The notes: a model not told the origin generated them from the sequence alone. A stretch of DNA of 64,000 nucleotides from Methylophilus sp. DW102 (GCF_037076555.1 NZ_AP029023.1:372001-436000), one strand, 5' to 3'; counted from the stretch's first letter, positions 26,006-35,440 are shown. Program-made: numbers and translations.

Positions 26006-26575
26006 TTAGTTGGTATATTCAAAAACCTTGACCACCTTGCTCACGCCTTCGGTACTTCTTGCGATTTCAACGGCATCATTGGCCTCTTTTTCAGAAACGA
26101 TGCCCATCAGGTAAACCACACCGGCTTCGGTCACGACTTTAACGACATTGGCCGGAAACAGGTTTTCGCTGACAAAACGGGCTTTGACCTTGGTGGTGAT
26201 GTAAGCATCATTGGTGCGGTCACTGATAGAAGAGGCAAAGCCTATGGTTAAGGCATTGTGTATGCTGCGTACGTTTGAGATTTCGCGGGTCAGCGTTTCA
26301 GCCTGGGCTTGTTGTCCGGCGTTAGGCACTTCGCCAGTCAGCAACACGATGCGGTTATAGCTGGTCACATTGATATGTGAAGCTTTATCCATATATTGCG
26401 ACATGCGCTTCATTGTTTTGAGTTCAATATTCTCGTCTTCAACATAAATGCCTGAGGTGCGACGGTCTGCCGCCATTGAGCCACCGACTGCGGCACCGCC
26501 AACGACAGCCGGGAAGCAGCCTGTCAATTGCACGGTCAATAATACCAATGCGATCAGTGAGAGTTTTTTGATCAT
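26006..26575 (-). CDS. BON-domain outer-membrane lipoprotein (DolP/YraP-like)
   Basis: A 189-residue lipoprotein. The lipobox LTGC places the lipidated Cys at about residue 20, a Gly-rich linker follows (GGAAVGGS), and then two BON domains (about 45-110 and 118-189). This is the architecture of DolP (YraP), an outer-membrane lipoprotein important for envelope integrity. yraN is the next gene upstream on the same strand, as in the enterobacterial yraN-diaA-yraP order but without diaA. AAGGAA precedes the ATG. Confidence 0.88.
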   Translation of the reverse strand: MIKKLSLIALVLLTVQLTGCFPAVVGGAAVGGSMAADRRTSGIYVEDENIELKTMKRMSQYMDKASHINVTSYNRIVLLTGEVPNAGQQAQAETLTREISNVRSIHNALTIGFASSISDRTNDAYITTKVKARFVSENLFPANVVKVVTEAGVVYLMGIVSEKEANDAVEIARSTEGVSKVVKVFEYTN

Positions 26576-26654
26576 GAGAATTCCTTGTGATGACTAGGTG
26601 AAACAAACGGATGAGCTAATGTGACAGGCATTCAAGCATAAAATTCTACGCTTT

Positions 26655-27011
26655 TTATGTGTCGATTGCATTACGAATCCATTCTGGCGATTGGTAGCGG
26701 CTGTTGTCAAACAGAATGGCATCAAACCGGCAGGGCGGCTGGCGATTCAGGCTTTGCAGGTAATACTGCGCGGCGCGCAGCAGTTTTTGCTGCTTGTGAT
26801 AGTGAATACTGTCGGCCGCACTGGTGAATGCCCGGTTGCTGCGCAAGCGCACTTCTACAAACACCAGCGTGTTCTTTTCGTGCATGATGAGGTCAATTTC
26901 GCCATAGCGGCAGCTGTAATTTTGTGTCACCAGAGTGAGGCCCTGCTGTTGCAGAAAGCGCGCAGCGGCTTGCTCCGCAGCCAATCCCTGATTGTTTTGA
27001 TTCAGCTTCAT
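26655..27011 (-). CDS. YraN/UPF0102 nuclease-fold protein
   Basis: A 118-residue protein with the restriction-endonuclease-like fold of UPF0102: GLAAEQAAARFLQQQG, then NYSCRYGEIDLIM and LVFVEVRLRSN, carrying the E/D and E-x-K-like positions (here E-V-R). The ATG at 27011 with GAGA upstream gives the family N terminus; an upstream in-frame start would add 16 unrelated residues and intrude on the rsmI promoter. Divergent from rsmI, the usual pairing. Confidence 0.88.
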   Translation of the reverse strand: MKLNQNNQGLAAEQAAARFLQQQGLTLVTQNYSCRYGEIDLIMHEKNTLVFVEVRLRSNRAFTSAADSIHYHKQQKLLRAAQYYLQSLNRQPPCRFDAILFDNSRYQSPEWIRNAIDT

Positions 27012-27103
27012 AGGGTTCTCACCAGAATAATGCCTGCATTTGGGTTGTTGAATACGCAACGAAACAACTTAGCGAAATGCCTGCGATGGCATAAAATAGT
27101 GCG

Positions 27104-27961
27104 ATGACACAGTCAGGCACATTATATGTAGTTGCGACGCCTATCGGCAATCTGGGCGATATCACGCAGCGCGCAATCAGCACATTGCAGCTGGTGGATG
27201 CGATTGCCGCAGAAGATACCCGGCATACGGTGGGGTTGTTAAGGCATTTGGGCATCAGCAAGCCTTTACTGGCGGTGCATGAACACAACGAGCAGCAATC
27301 GGCACAAGGCTTGATCAAGCGCTTGCAGGCTGGGGAGTCGATTGCTCTGGTGACCGATGCCGGTACACCTGCTGTCAGTGATCCTGGTGCGCTGGTAGTA
27401 CACGCGGTGAGGCAGGCAGGATTGGCGGTGGTGCCGATTCCAGGCGTGAGCGCTGTCATTACGGCATTGTCGGCCGCAGGCATCGCACAGCCCGGTTTTT
27501 ACTTTGAGGGTTTTTTGCCTGCCAGTGGCTCGCAGCGGCGCAAGCGGTTAGAGATATTGAAAACGTTGCCAACCACGCTGGTGTTTTACGAGGCTCCCCA
27601 TCGCATTGTGGAATGTGTCACTGACCTGGCCGCTGTGCTGGGTGGTCACCGTCAGCTGACGCTGGCGCGCGAGCTGACCAAGACCTTCGAGACCATACAC
27701 ACCTGTGGCTTGGCCGAAGCTGTCGCCTGGTTGCAGGCAGACCCCAACCAGCAACGTGGCGAGTTTGTCTTGCTGGTGCATGCTGATGTGCAGGAAAAAG
27801 CCGAGGGTCTGGATGAGGAAACATTAAGGATACTGCAACGCCTGTTACAGGATTTGCCCCTCAAGCAGGCGGTGGCGTTGGCAACTGATATCACTGGCCA
27901 GAAAAAAAATGAACTCTATGAAGCGGCGCTGGCGTTCAAGGCCGCCAATACTCATGAATAA
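27104..27961 (+). CDS. rsmI: 16S rRNA 2'-O-ribose C1402 methyltransferase RsmI
   Basis: A 285-residue SAM-dependent tetrapyrrole-methylase-fold enzyme that modifies C1402 in the decoding centre. Motifs: VATPIGNLGDITQRA at the N terminus, AEDTRHTVGLLRHLG, GTPAVSDPGA and FYEAPHRI. It is followed 12 bp later by pyrC on the same strand. Confidence 0.96.
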   Translation: MTQSGTLYVVATPIGNLGDITQRAISTLQLVDAIAAEDTRHTVGLLRHLGISKPLLAVHEHNEQQSAQGLIKRLQAGESIALVTDAGTPAVSDPGALVVHAVRQAGLAVVPIPGVSAVITALSAAGIAQPGFYFEGFLPASGSQRRKRLEILKTLPTTLVFYEAPHRIVECVTDLAAVLGGHRQLTLARELTKTFETIHTCGLAEAVAWLQADPNQQRGEFVLLVHADVQEKAEGLDEETLRILQRLLQDLPLKQAVALATDITGQKKNELYEAALAFKAANTHE

Positions 27962-27973
27962 AGGTATGAATGC

Positions 27974-29008
27974 ATGACAACCAAAATTACCCTCACCCGT
28001 CCCGATGACTGGCATTTGCATCTCAGAGATGGCGAAGGCTTGAAAGCCGTATTGCCCGATACGGCTAAACAGTTTGCACGCGCCATCGTGATGCCTAACT
28101 TGCGGCCACCTGTGACCACCGCCGAGGCCGCGCTGGCTTACTATCAGCGCATTAAACAAGCCTTGCCAGCCGGCATGGTGTTCGAGCCCTTGATGACGCT
28201 TTACCTCACAGATAATACGCCTGCCAGTGAAATTGCTGCGGCACGTCAATCTGGGGTGGTGCATGCGGTCAAACTGTATCCGGCGGGCGCTACGACCAAC
28301 AGCGACTCAGGCGTGACCAGCCTGCAAAAATGTGCAGCCGCATTGGCCGAGATGGAAAAGCAGGGCATGCCCTTGCTGATACACGGTGAAGTCACCGATG
28401 GCGATGTCGATGTGTTTGACCGTGAAAAAGTATTTATCGAGCGCCATTTGCAACCGCTGCTCAAGGATTTTCCTGGCCTTAAAGTGGTGTTTGAGCATAT
28501 CACCACGCAAGACGCCGCCGAGTTTGTGGCGGCCGGGCCAGCCAATCTGGCCGCCACCATCACCGCCCATCATTTGCTGATGAACCGCAACGCCATGTTT
28601 ACTGGTGGTATCCGTCCGCATCATTACTGCCTGCCGGTGCTTAAGCGAGAAACGCATCGCGCCGCACTGGTCAAAGCCGCGACCTCCGGTTCGCCCAAAT
28701 TCTTTTTGGGGACAGACAGCGCACCACATCCAAAATCTGCCAAAGAAGCTAGCTGTGGCTGCGCAGGCATGTATACCGCGCATGCGGCGATTGAGCTATA
28801 CGCCGAAGCCTTTGAAGAAGCAGGCGCGCTGGATAAGCTCGAAGGTTTTGCCAGCTTTTATGGCCCGGATTTTTACCATCTGCCACGCAATACCACCCAG
28901 GTGACCTTGCACAAACAAAGCTGGCTGGTGCCTGAGAGTATTCCTTTTGCGGATGATGCGCTGGTGCCCTTGCGCGCCGGGCAGACTGTGGCGTGGAAGC
29001 TGGTTTAA
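27974..29008 (+). CDS. pyrC: Dihydroorotase (class II)
   Basis: A 344-residue zinc amidohydrolase converting N-carbamoyl-aspartate to dihydroorotate in pyrimidine synthesis. [11 protein letters not shown] has the first two metal-binding histidines, [13 protein letters not shown] the carboxylated Lys, HGEVTD and EHITT further metal ligands, and [14 protein letters not shown] the catalytic Asp. Its end overlaps the end of ung by four bases on the opposite strand. Confidence 0.97.
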   Translation: MTTKITLTRPDDWHLHLRDGEGLKAVLPDTAKQFARAIVMPNLRPPVTTAEAALAYYQRIKQALPAGMVFEPLMTLYLTDNTPASEIAAARQSGVVHAVKLYPAGATTNSDSGVTSLQKCAAALAEMEKQGMPLLIHGEVTDGDVDVFDREKVFIERHLQPLLKDFPGLKVVFEHITTQDAAEFVAAGPANLAATITAHHLLMNRNAMFTGGIRPHHYCLPVLKRETHRAALVKAATSGSPKFFLGTDSAPHPKSAKEASCGCAGMYTAHAAIELYAEAFEEAGALDKLEGFASFYGPDFYHLPRNTTQVTLHKQSWLVPESIPFADDALVPLRAGQTVAWKLV

Positions 29009-29697
29009 AGTTGCCAGTTGATCGGCGCTTGGCCCTGTGCAGCCAGATAGGCATTGATTTTGGAAAACTGGTGATTGCCAAAAAAACCACGGTGCGCCGA
29101 GAGTGGTGAAGGGTGCACCGATTTTAAAACCAGATGTTTATTGGGGTCTATCATGGCCCCTTTCTTTTGTGCGTAGCTGCCCCACAGCACAAACACCAGG
29201 CCTGTCCGCTGTGCATTCAATGCAGCAATCGCCGCATCAGTAAACTGCTCCCAGCCACGGTTCTGGTGCGAACCGGCATTGGCCATTTGCACCGTCAGGG
29301 TGGCATTCAGTAACAGCACCCCTTGATCCGCCCAAGGTGTCAGGTCGCCACTCCCACTCATGCGCACCCCAAGATCGGCTTCAATCTCTTTAAAAATATT
29401 CATGAGTGAAGGAGGCTGTGCGATTCCTGCAGGCACGGAGAAGCTTAGGCCATGGGCTTGCCCCGGCCCATGGTAAGGGTCCTGGCCGATAATCACCACG
29501 CGTACTTTATCGAAGGGCGTGTGATTAAAGGCATTAAAAATCAGGGGGCCTGGCGGGAAAATGGTTTTACCGGCCGCTTTTTCCTGTTGCAAAAAAGCCT
29601 TGAGCGAGTGCATATAAGGCTGATCGAATTCTGCACCAAGCACGGCTTGCCAGGTCGGGTCTAGTTGGCCGGGTTTTTCTGTTGAGGTCATGAGCAT
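29005..29697 (-). CDS. ung: Uracil-DNA glycosylase
   Basis: A 230-residue family 1 UDG that excises uracil from DNA. The water-activating Asp is in [15 protein letters not shown], the uracil-binding Asn is in LLLNATLTV, and [11 protein letters not shown] contains the catalytic His and the leucine-loop region. The length and motif order are standard. Confidence 0.97.
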   Translation of the reverse strand: MLMTSTEKPGQLDPTWQAVLGAEFDQPYMHSLKAFLQQEKAAGKTIFPPGPLIFNAFNHTPFDKVRVVIIGQDPYHGPGQAHGLSFSVPAGIAQPPSLMNIFKEIEADLGVRMSGSGDLTPWADQGVLLLNATLTVQMANAGSHQNRGWEQFTDAAIAALNAQRTGLVFVLWGSYAQKKGAMIDPNKHLVLKSVHPSPLSAHRGFFGNHQFSKINAYLAAQGQAPINWQL

Positions 29698-29746
29698 TCA
29701 AGTCCAGGATAATTCCGCACATTATAGGGTGTTCGTTCAGGCATGG

Positions 29747-29752
29747 TAAAAT
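29747..29752 (+). promoter_or_regulatory. -10 box of rnpB
   Basis: TAAAAT ends seven bases before the predicted 5' end of the RNase P RNA at 29759. I see no clear -35 match. Confidence 0.6.
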
Positions 29753-29758
29753 AGCACT

Positions 29759-30100
29759 GAAGCCAACCAGACAGTCGCCGCCTGTGCAAACAGGGGGAGG
29801 AAAGTCCGGGCTGCACAGAGCGGGATGACGGCTAACGGCCGTACGCTGAAAGCTGGCAACAGTATAAGGCGAGGAATAGGGCCACAGAGACGAGTAAGCC
29901 TCTTTAGTGAGGTGGATGTGAAACGCGGTAACCTCCATCTGCAGCAATATCAAATAGGCTGGCATTTTACGCAAGTAATAAGGCGTGGCTCGCGCTGCCA
30001 GCGGGTAGATAGCTTGAGCGTGTGAGTAATTGCACGCCTAGAGGAATGACTGTCAGCTACGCAAGTAGTTACAGAACCCGGCTTACCGGTTGGCTTTACT
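29759..30100 (+). ncRNA. rnpB: RNase P RNA (bacterial type A)
   Basis: The catalytic RNA that matures tRNA 5' ends. The 5' segment GAAGCCAACCAGACAGTCGC and the universal GAGGAAAGTCCGGGC (about 29799-29813) begin the molecule. Downstream are CAACAG (CR II region), the CAAATAGGC element near 29950, AGAGGAATGACTGTC near 30040 (pairing back to ACAGTC), and ACAGAACCCGGCTTACCGG at the 3' end. The length of about 342 nt and the P4 pairing are as expected for type A. The 3' boundary is placed by analogy with E. coli. Confidence 0.96.
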
Positions 30101-30102
30101 TT

Positions 30103-30468
30103 TTATTTCGCGATCACTTTCCAAGTGGTCGCTTCCTTGGCCTTAGATCAGGCCGCCTCACCCATCTATTCCTCAATGAGTCATGTGCTGTGGGCTGTTA
30201 AAGCATGCTGGGCCTCGACGGGGCTCTTCCTGACGCAGATGAAGACGCTTAAATCAACAATATAGTAGAGTCTCTACAACGGCTTGATATTCCTTTTAGT
30301 TCTACGGGAAGGTATTCGCGGGCTGTCACAGTTGCGGTGATTGATTTTCGATCAGTCTGGCGTTTTGAAAAGACGTGTTAAGGGCAGTCTGGCAGGTAGC
30401 CTTTGAAGCTGTGCGTTCGCGAGACTTTCTTGTATAGTTTGCGTATTAATCAATAAAAACGGTGATGG
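30103..30468. other. Intergenic region downstream of rnpB with hairpins
   Basis: These 366 bp contain no supportable gene. Just after rnpB, GCGATCACTT (30110-30119) pairs with AAGTGGTCGC (30123-30132) through one G-U pair and a 3-base loop; it has no T-tract but may be the RNA's 3' processing or termination site. A second small stem is GGCCT/AGGCC near 30139-30154. A weak TATAGT (30433-30438) could be the -10 of the next gene. Confidence 0.5.
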
Positions 30469-32088
30469 ATGATGGGGATGTTGAGTAGCTTGGGCAGGGG
30501 GATCATAGCGATCATCATCGCTGTGCTGTCCATTGGCTTGGTGCAGGCCTCTCCTCAATCGATAGAGGGTGTCTGGTCGCTAGTCCATGCCTATAAAGGC
30601 GGGCAAGGTCCCCAGCAGTTTCTCTCTGATCCACTGCGTCAAAAGTACGCGCCTGTTGCGACGGTGAGTCCGAGAGGCGGGCATTATCTTTATATTGCTT
30701 CGTTTGAAATCAAGACAAACAACACGTATGTGGTTGATTTCAAAAATACCAGTACCATAGAGTATTTCCAGCATCAGGTGTATGACGAGCAAGGGCATGA
30801 GGTGGCGAAGCTGGAAGGGGGGATTGGCCGTCGAATTGAGAATCCCTTTTTCTTGAGGCATGGCCGCAGTGTCAATCTGGCACCAGGCAAATATGTTTTG
30901 GCCACGCAACTGATTTCTACCAATTATTTGGCGATTCCCGAGCCTTATTTAGATGATGAGGCCAGCTACATGCATGCCATCAAGCGTGGAAATGCGCTGA
31001 CGCTGTTTGGCTTGGGGGTCTTTTGGGGGTTGGGCATCTACTATACGGTACTGGCGACCAGCCGTAATCGTAAAGTGGAAGCCATGTATGCCATTTTTAT
31101 TGCGGGTAATTTTCTTTTTAACAGTGCCGCCCTGCTTGTCCTTTCCGACCTGTTTAATCTTCACTCCATCTATTGGGCTTCGATGCCAATACTGTTTTCC
31201 AGTATTGCGTACATCCTGTTTGTGATGCATTTGCTGGAAATCAACCCGTATCAACACAAGCGACTCTATGCGGCGGGGCGGGTGATTTTGGTGGTGATGG
31301 TCTTGTTTTTGTTGTTGGCCATTGCTTTCCCCAATTGGGCATTGGAGTTTTGCCGCTATGAAGTTGGGCTGTTTTTATGCTATGGGCTGGCTACGGCCAT
31401 CAGGCAAAGCCAGCGTAAAAATGCCACTGCCAAACGCTATTTAATCGCGATTAGCCTGTTTTTTGTGTCGGGCATTATTACGATCAGCCTCAGCAAAATG
31501 CATCAACAGTTTGATTTGTATATCGAACATCTGGGCTTGGTGAGTGTGGCCATTGAGGTGGTATTGCTGGCATTGGTGCTTTCTTTTCAATTTGCCCAAT
31601 TGCATAAAGAAAAAGAAGAGGCATTAGAGGCGCTGGGAATGACGGAGAAAGTAGCCAATTCGGATGCTTTAACCAGCCTGCCTAATCGCTATGCGTTTGT
31701 AAAAGCGCTGGATCGGCTACCCATGCAGAGTAGCCTGACCTTTATTGATCTGGATGGACTTAAGTTTTATAACGACCATTACGGGCATGCACGTGGAGAT
31801 GAGTTGCTTATCTGCTTTGCAAAAAAATATCAGCATTATTTAGGCAGTACGCTCATCTTATATCGACTGGGTGGGGACGAGTTTGCCGTATTAAGCCACA
31901 AAGGTGAGGTGGTCGTTGTAGAGCGGGCGCTGCAAGAGGCGGTTGAAAATATGCGCCGTGAGGGGTTTGAGTTTTCCGGAGCCAGCGCAGGGTCCGCCTA
32001 TTATTATGAGGTTGATAATATCTCTGAGTTTATGCGTTTGGCGGATATGCGCATGTACGAAAATAAGCGCGTGCGCAAAATACAATAA
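30469..32088 (+). CDS. 7TM-sensor diguanylate cyclase (GGDEF)
   Basis: A 539-residue protein that should make cyclic di-GMP. It has a signal-anchor/signal peptide (about 1-27), an extracytoplasmic beta-rich sensor of the 7TMR-DISMED2 type (about 28-165), seven predicted membrane helices (about 175-375), a short coiled linker (LHKEKEEALEALG), and a GGDEF domain with intact GGDEF at 468-472. The RxxD inhibitory site expected five residues before it is missing (LGSTLILYR precedes), so product feedback through the I-site is unlikely. Tandem ATGs at 30469 and 30472 leave the exact start open. No partner effector genes adjoin. Confidence 0.88.
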   Translation: MMGMLSSLGRGIIAIIIAVLSIGLVQASPQSIEGVWSLVHAYKGGQGPQQFLSDPLRQKYAPVATVSPRGGHYLYIASFEIKTNNTYVVDFKNTSTIEYFQHQVYDEQGHEVAKLEGGIGRRIENPFFLRHGRSVNLAPGKYVLATQLISTNYLAIPEPYLDDEASYMHAIKRGNALTLFGLGVFWGLGIYYTVLATSRNRKVEAMYAIFIAGNFLFNSAALLVLSDLFNLHSIYWASMPILFSSIAYILFVMHLLEINPYQHKRLYAAGRVILVVMVLFLLLAIAFPNWALEFCRYEVGLFLCYGLATAIRQSQRKNATAKRYLIAISLFFVSGIITISLSKMHQQFDLYIEHLGLVSVAIEVVLLALVLSFQFAQLHKEKEEALEALGMTEKVANSDALTSLPNRYAFVKALDRLPMQSSLTFIDLDGLKFYNDHYGHARGDELLICFAKKYQHYLGSTLILYRLGGDEFAVLSHKGEVVVVERALQEAVENMRREGFEFSGASAGSAYYYEVDNISEFMRLADMRMYENKRVRKIQ

Positions 32089-32193
32089 CAAAGCAAGAGC
32101 CGTAACACGGCAAGATCAGTTGCGCTAAGGATGCCATGTTCATCAGTGCGCAGCATTAGGGCAACACATTGTTAGTCAATCAAGGGGGAATTT

Positions 32194-33293
32194 ATGTTTG
32201 CAGCTGCAACAACACGGTCTGCGCTGGTGATGACCATTTTGGCGATGATACTCATCCCATTGATCTCATCCTGGTTTGCTTATCCATCTACGCATCTTCC
32301 GCCTGGCTTCGGTATTTTTCCGCCGCAGTTTGTTGAAGACCCGCCTGGCTTTAATTTGATCGTGTTTGTTGTCATTGCTCTGCTCGAAGCCGCGGTCGCG
32401 ATTTTTTTAATCTTCCCGCAATGGTTTGGCTTTAAGCCGGTCACACCTTCTCCGCAGCCTGTCCAGAGCGCCCTGCCTTGTTGGTTTTGGGCCGGGATGG
32501 TGGTCACGCTGTTTTTCTGGTGGTTGATGTGGGCGCGTACGACTCCGTTTGGTGATCTGGTGTATTACGCGTTCACCCCCATGTGGTGGGGATTTATCTT
32601 TGTGCTCGATGGCCTGACATTTCGCTATGCGGCTGGTATTTCTTCGAGTATTTTGATTATTTTGCCTTGGGTAACTGGTACTACCCCAATACAGATGATA
32701 TTCCTGCATTAAGCCATGCCAAGATCGTATGGATTTTTCTGTTTGCGTATACCACTGTGTGGCCAGCGATTTTTGAGTGGTATACCTTGCTGAATGCGTT
32801 TCCAAAATTTGTCGCACGCTATGCACAAGGTCCTGCGCTATCGCTGCCAGCCAAGCCGATGTTATACCTGAGCTTTGTCTTGTTGGCTGCCGTACCGTTC
32901 TGGCCATATCCATTATTTTGGGCCATGTGGATTGCGCCTTTAATCGGCATTAGCGCCATATTGATGATATGTGGCATCTGGACGCCATTTACCGATGTCG
33001 CAAAAGGCAATTGGAGTCCAGTGCTATTAATGGCGCTGAGTGCCATCATTAACGGTTTGTTCTGGGAGGTGTGGAACTATGGTAGCGCGCATCCCGTATT
33101 GCCGGTCACCAACCCTAATTATTGGGTATACGATATCCCTTACGTGAATGTGATACATATTTATGTCGAAATGCCGCTGCTGGGCTTTGCCGGGTATTTG
33201 CCGTTTGGGGTGCTCGCCTGGGTCATATTTCTCTGGGCGGGCAAGGTATTTGGATTTAATACTGACATTCTCAAGAGCGGTCAGGGACATTAA
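32194..33293 (+). pseudogene. Polytopic membrane protein gene split by a frameshift
   Basis: Two overlapping frames read as one protein. The first (32194-32712) has a good ribosome site (AAGGGGGA) and encodes hydrophobic helices up to PMWWGFIFVLDGLTFRYAAG, then degenerates in composition. The second frame continues from about 32640 with GWYFFEYFDYFALGNWYYPN and further helices to 33293. The shift lies between about 32620 and 32645 and needs a -1/+2 change. A fused product would be about 360 residues with roughly nine membrane segments. I do not recognise a function. It could be a real inactivating indel (possibly with loss of some codons), a sequencing error or, least likely, programmed frameshifting. 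Confidence 0.7.
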
Positions 33294-33328
33294 GGGCTGG
33301 CGCCATTGTCCAGTGAGAGTCATCTGGC

Positions 33329-33354
33329 AGGTTAAGCTGAACTCAGCTTAACCT
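33329..33354. terminator. Palindromic hairpin between convergent genes
   Basis: AGGTTAAGCTGA (33329-33340) and TCAGCTTAACCT (33343-33354) are perfect complements with two bases between them. It lies between the split membrane-protein gene and the FadL-like gene and probably acts as a bidirectional terminator, although no T-tract follows. Confidence 0.55.
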
Positions 33355-33362
33355 GTGTCTGT

Positions 33363-34622
33363 TTACCACTGTTTGCTCAGCATCATGTGCAGGAAAAAAC
33401 CGCCGTTATTCGCTTCGGTATTTTGTCCGAACACATTGCTATTGTAAGTCACGTCTTTGGGCAGCAGCCATTCGATACCACTAGTGATTTTCCAGTTGGC
33501 ATCAAGCTTGCGAGCCATGCCCAGCGTGATGTGTTGTTCTAGGGTCGCCGCCAACAGCGCGCTGGAATTTTGCCTGGGGACCGGATTTTTACCATAGTTG
33601 TAACCTGCATATAGCGTCGTTTTGTCGTCGTAGCGATAGGCCGCGCCCAGGGCGTAGACCAGTTGATCATGCCAGTTCTGCGGGTTGACCGTTCTCAGTT
33701 GACTCGCTGCTGATGGATTGTCAGGATCTTGCCAGGTGGTGGTGACATCTTTAATGGCATCGCTCCATTGTATCCAGTTGATTTTGGCGGAGAGCAGCCA
33801 ACGGTCATCCGGTTTGAATGCGGCACCTATCGCTACCTCGCGCGGCAGAGCAAACCCCTTAATGCTCAAGTCACGATAACGGACCACCCCAGATGCGCCA
33901 TTATTCACCAATGATGTCCCGCCAGTCAGTGGCAATTCTGTTTTTTCGGTGTAGCTAAAGCCCAGTGTCCATTGCTCATCCAGTCGATATTGCACGCCTA
34001 CCTTAAACCCTGGGCGTATCGTATCTGCACCTTTGTTTTTAAACCCTGAAAATACGTTCGGGACAGAAGTGTTGTAAAAAAAACCTTGCTTGATGCTGGC
34101 GTAATTGATGCTCAGTACGGCGCCGACGGATAAACGGTCATTCACCTGGCAAGCCATGCCCGGCGTGATTTTGGCGATACCAAACAAAGAGTACATTTCA
34201 TCATTGGTGCCAAACGGCGTGTTGATATGCTTAAACACCGCCCCGGCCCCGCCTTGGGTAAAAAAGCCGATGCCCGCAGTACAGGGTAGATCCTCCAGCG
34301 CTTGTGCATATCCGCCACCAGCCAATAAGGTGTAACGATTATCTGCGTGTTGGTCATTGCGCGCGTCAACCTGTTCGAGATGGGTGGTGCGCAGCACTGA
34401 GCCATAAGCGTCGAACTGCTTGCTTTTGATTTGCACCAGCCCGGCCGGATTGGTATTCAGTGCGCTGGTATCCTGTGCCACAGCGGTATCCGCTCCGCCC
34501 ATCAGGGTGGATTCAGCGCCGTAACCAATGAGCAGAATGCCATTGGTTGCCCGCACTGGCAGGCTCAGTGCCATTAAAAGGAGTGGGAGTAAACGGATTG
34601 TGCGGAATATCATCGGTGGCAT
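33363..34622 (-). CDS. OmpP1/FadL-family outer-membrane transport protein
   Basis: A 419-residue outer-membrane beta-barrel with a signal peptide (about 1-25, VRA-TNG). The N-terminal hatch TNGILLIGYGAESTLMGGAD followed by TSALNTNPAGL is the FadL-family signature, and the protein ends in an aromatic residue (SKQW), the outer-membrane assembly signal. Family members carry hydrophobic compounds such as long-chain fatty acids or aromatics across the outer membrane; the substrate here is unknown. ATGs at 34622 and 34613 are both possible starts and neither has a clear ribosome site. A 9-bp direct repeat lies just upstream. Confidence 0.88.
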   Translation of the reverse strand: MPPMIFRTIRLLPLLLMALSLPVRATNGILLIGYGAESTLMGGADTAVAQDTSALNTNPAGLVQIKSKQFDAYGSVLRTTHLEQVDARNDQHADNRYTLLAGGGYAQALEDLPCTAGIGFFTQGGAGAVFKHINTPFGTNDEMYSLFGIAKITPGMACQVNDRLSVGAVLSINYASIKQGFFYNTSVPNVFSGFKNKGADTIRPGFKVGVQYRLDEQWTLGFSYTEKTELPLTGGTSLVNNGASGVVRYRDLSIKGFALPREVAIGAAFKPDDRWLLSAKINWIQWSDAIKDVTTTWQDPDNPSAASQLRTVNPQNWHDQLVYALGAAYRYDDKTTLYAGYNYGKNPVPRQNSSALLAATLEQHITLGMARKLDANWKITSGIEWLLPKDVTYNSNVFGQNTEANNGGFFLHMMLSKQW

Positions 34623-34628
34623 GACTGA

Positions 34629-34654
34629 GGTCTAATTTTGGCTAGGGTCTAATT
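34629..34654. repeat. 9-bp direct repeat upstream of the FadL-like gene
   Basis: GGTCTAATT occurs at 34629-34637 and 34646-34654 (17-bp period), immediately upstream of the fadL-like start, and is followed by two TTAACT copies (34661-34666 and 34669-34674). It is a candidate operator; no regulator is suggested by the context. The rest of the 257-bp gap (34623-34879) shows no gene. Confidence 0.35.
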
Positions 34655-34879
34655 GATAAGTTAACTTTTTAACTATGTATTCGGACCCGCCAGTTATACC
34701 GCTTTTAAAACGTATTTGATTGGGCGATTAAACAGGGATGCATGGGCCAATTTTGCAAAAGCATATCTTTTTTAAGGAAGTTTTCCTATATTTTTATAGC
34801 GGTAATCATTGTTGAGTGGTCTGTTTGAGAGGGCCTTAGGCTAAATAAACGCAGGTCAGGCATTTTTAATGGTTTAGCG

Positions 34880-35263
34880 TCAGTCGTATTCTTTGGTTAG
34901 AGCAGCTGGTTTGTGTTCCCGTTGCCAAGCATCTAATAGGGCTTCCATTCTCTGCTGGTGGTAGCCGCGCACCACCTCTCCTGCCACTAATAAGACGGGG
35001 ACGCCGTTTGCCGCCAGCCGCTGGTATTGGCTGCGCGCTTCTTCTGAGGTTTCGATATTCATTTCCTTATAGGGAATGCCTTTCGTTGCCAGCAGTGCGC
35101 GCGTTTTTTCGCAATAGGGGCACCAGTCGGTGGCGTAGAGCGCCACTTGCCCATGGCTAAAATCTGGTGGCGGGTTCAGGTAAAACCACCAGGTATGCCA
35201 TTGCATGGCCAGCAAAATCGCTGTCCCTAAAATCAGGAAGTTTAAGCGTGGGGAAAGTTTCAT
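34880..35263 (-). CDS. Membrane-anchored glutaredoxin-family protein
   Basis: A 127-residue protein with an N-terminal membrane helix (about residues 7-27) and a glutaredoxin domain. WCPYCEKTRALL has the CPYC active site near residue 48, NGVPVLLVAG carries cis-Pro, and GYHQQRM follows. The anchor's flanking charges (K2, R6 before the helix) favour the domain being periplasmic, which is unusual for a CPYC glutaredoxin. It is the last gene before the dcw cluster and divergent from it. Confidence 0.82.
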   Translation of the reverse strand: MKLSPRLNFLILGTAILLAMQWHTWWFYLNPPPDFSHGQVALYATDWCPYCEKTRALLATKGIPYKEMNIETSEEARSQYQRLAANGVPVLLVAGEVVRGYHQQRMEALLDAWQREHKPAALTKEYD

Positions 35264-35431
35264 TAAAAAAGTGTATTAGGGATGATGGGCGTGTTTGCCT
35301 AGACCTGTTTTTTGCCTAAAAAATCACCAGAAAATACTGTTTTTTAATTATTCAATAATTTCAATGAGATAGCTATCCTTATTAAACAACTTTATGTATT
35401 AATTGCGCCAATGCGTTGATTTGAATTGCTT

Positions 35432-35440
35432 TGTTAAAAT
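35432..35440 (+). promoter_or_regulatory. Extended -10 promoter upstream of the mraZ terminator
   Basis: TGTTAAAAT matches an extended -10 element (TG, one base, TAAAAT at 35435-35440). TTGATT at 35416-35421 is only 13 bp upstream, too close for a standard -35. Transcription from about 35447 would hit the terminator at 35479-35505, giving an RNA of roughly 60 bases. Confidence 0.4.

Noticed and set aside
35416..35440. TTGATT plus TAAAAT as a standard sigma70 promoter
   Set aside because: The spacer is only 13 bp; kept only as an extended -10 candidate.
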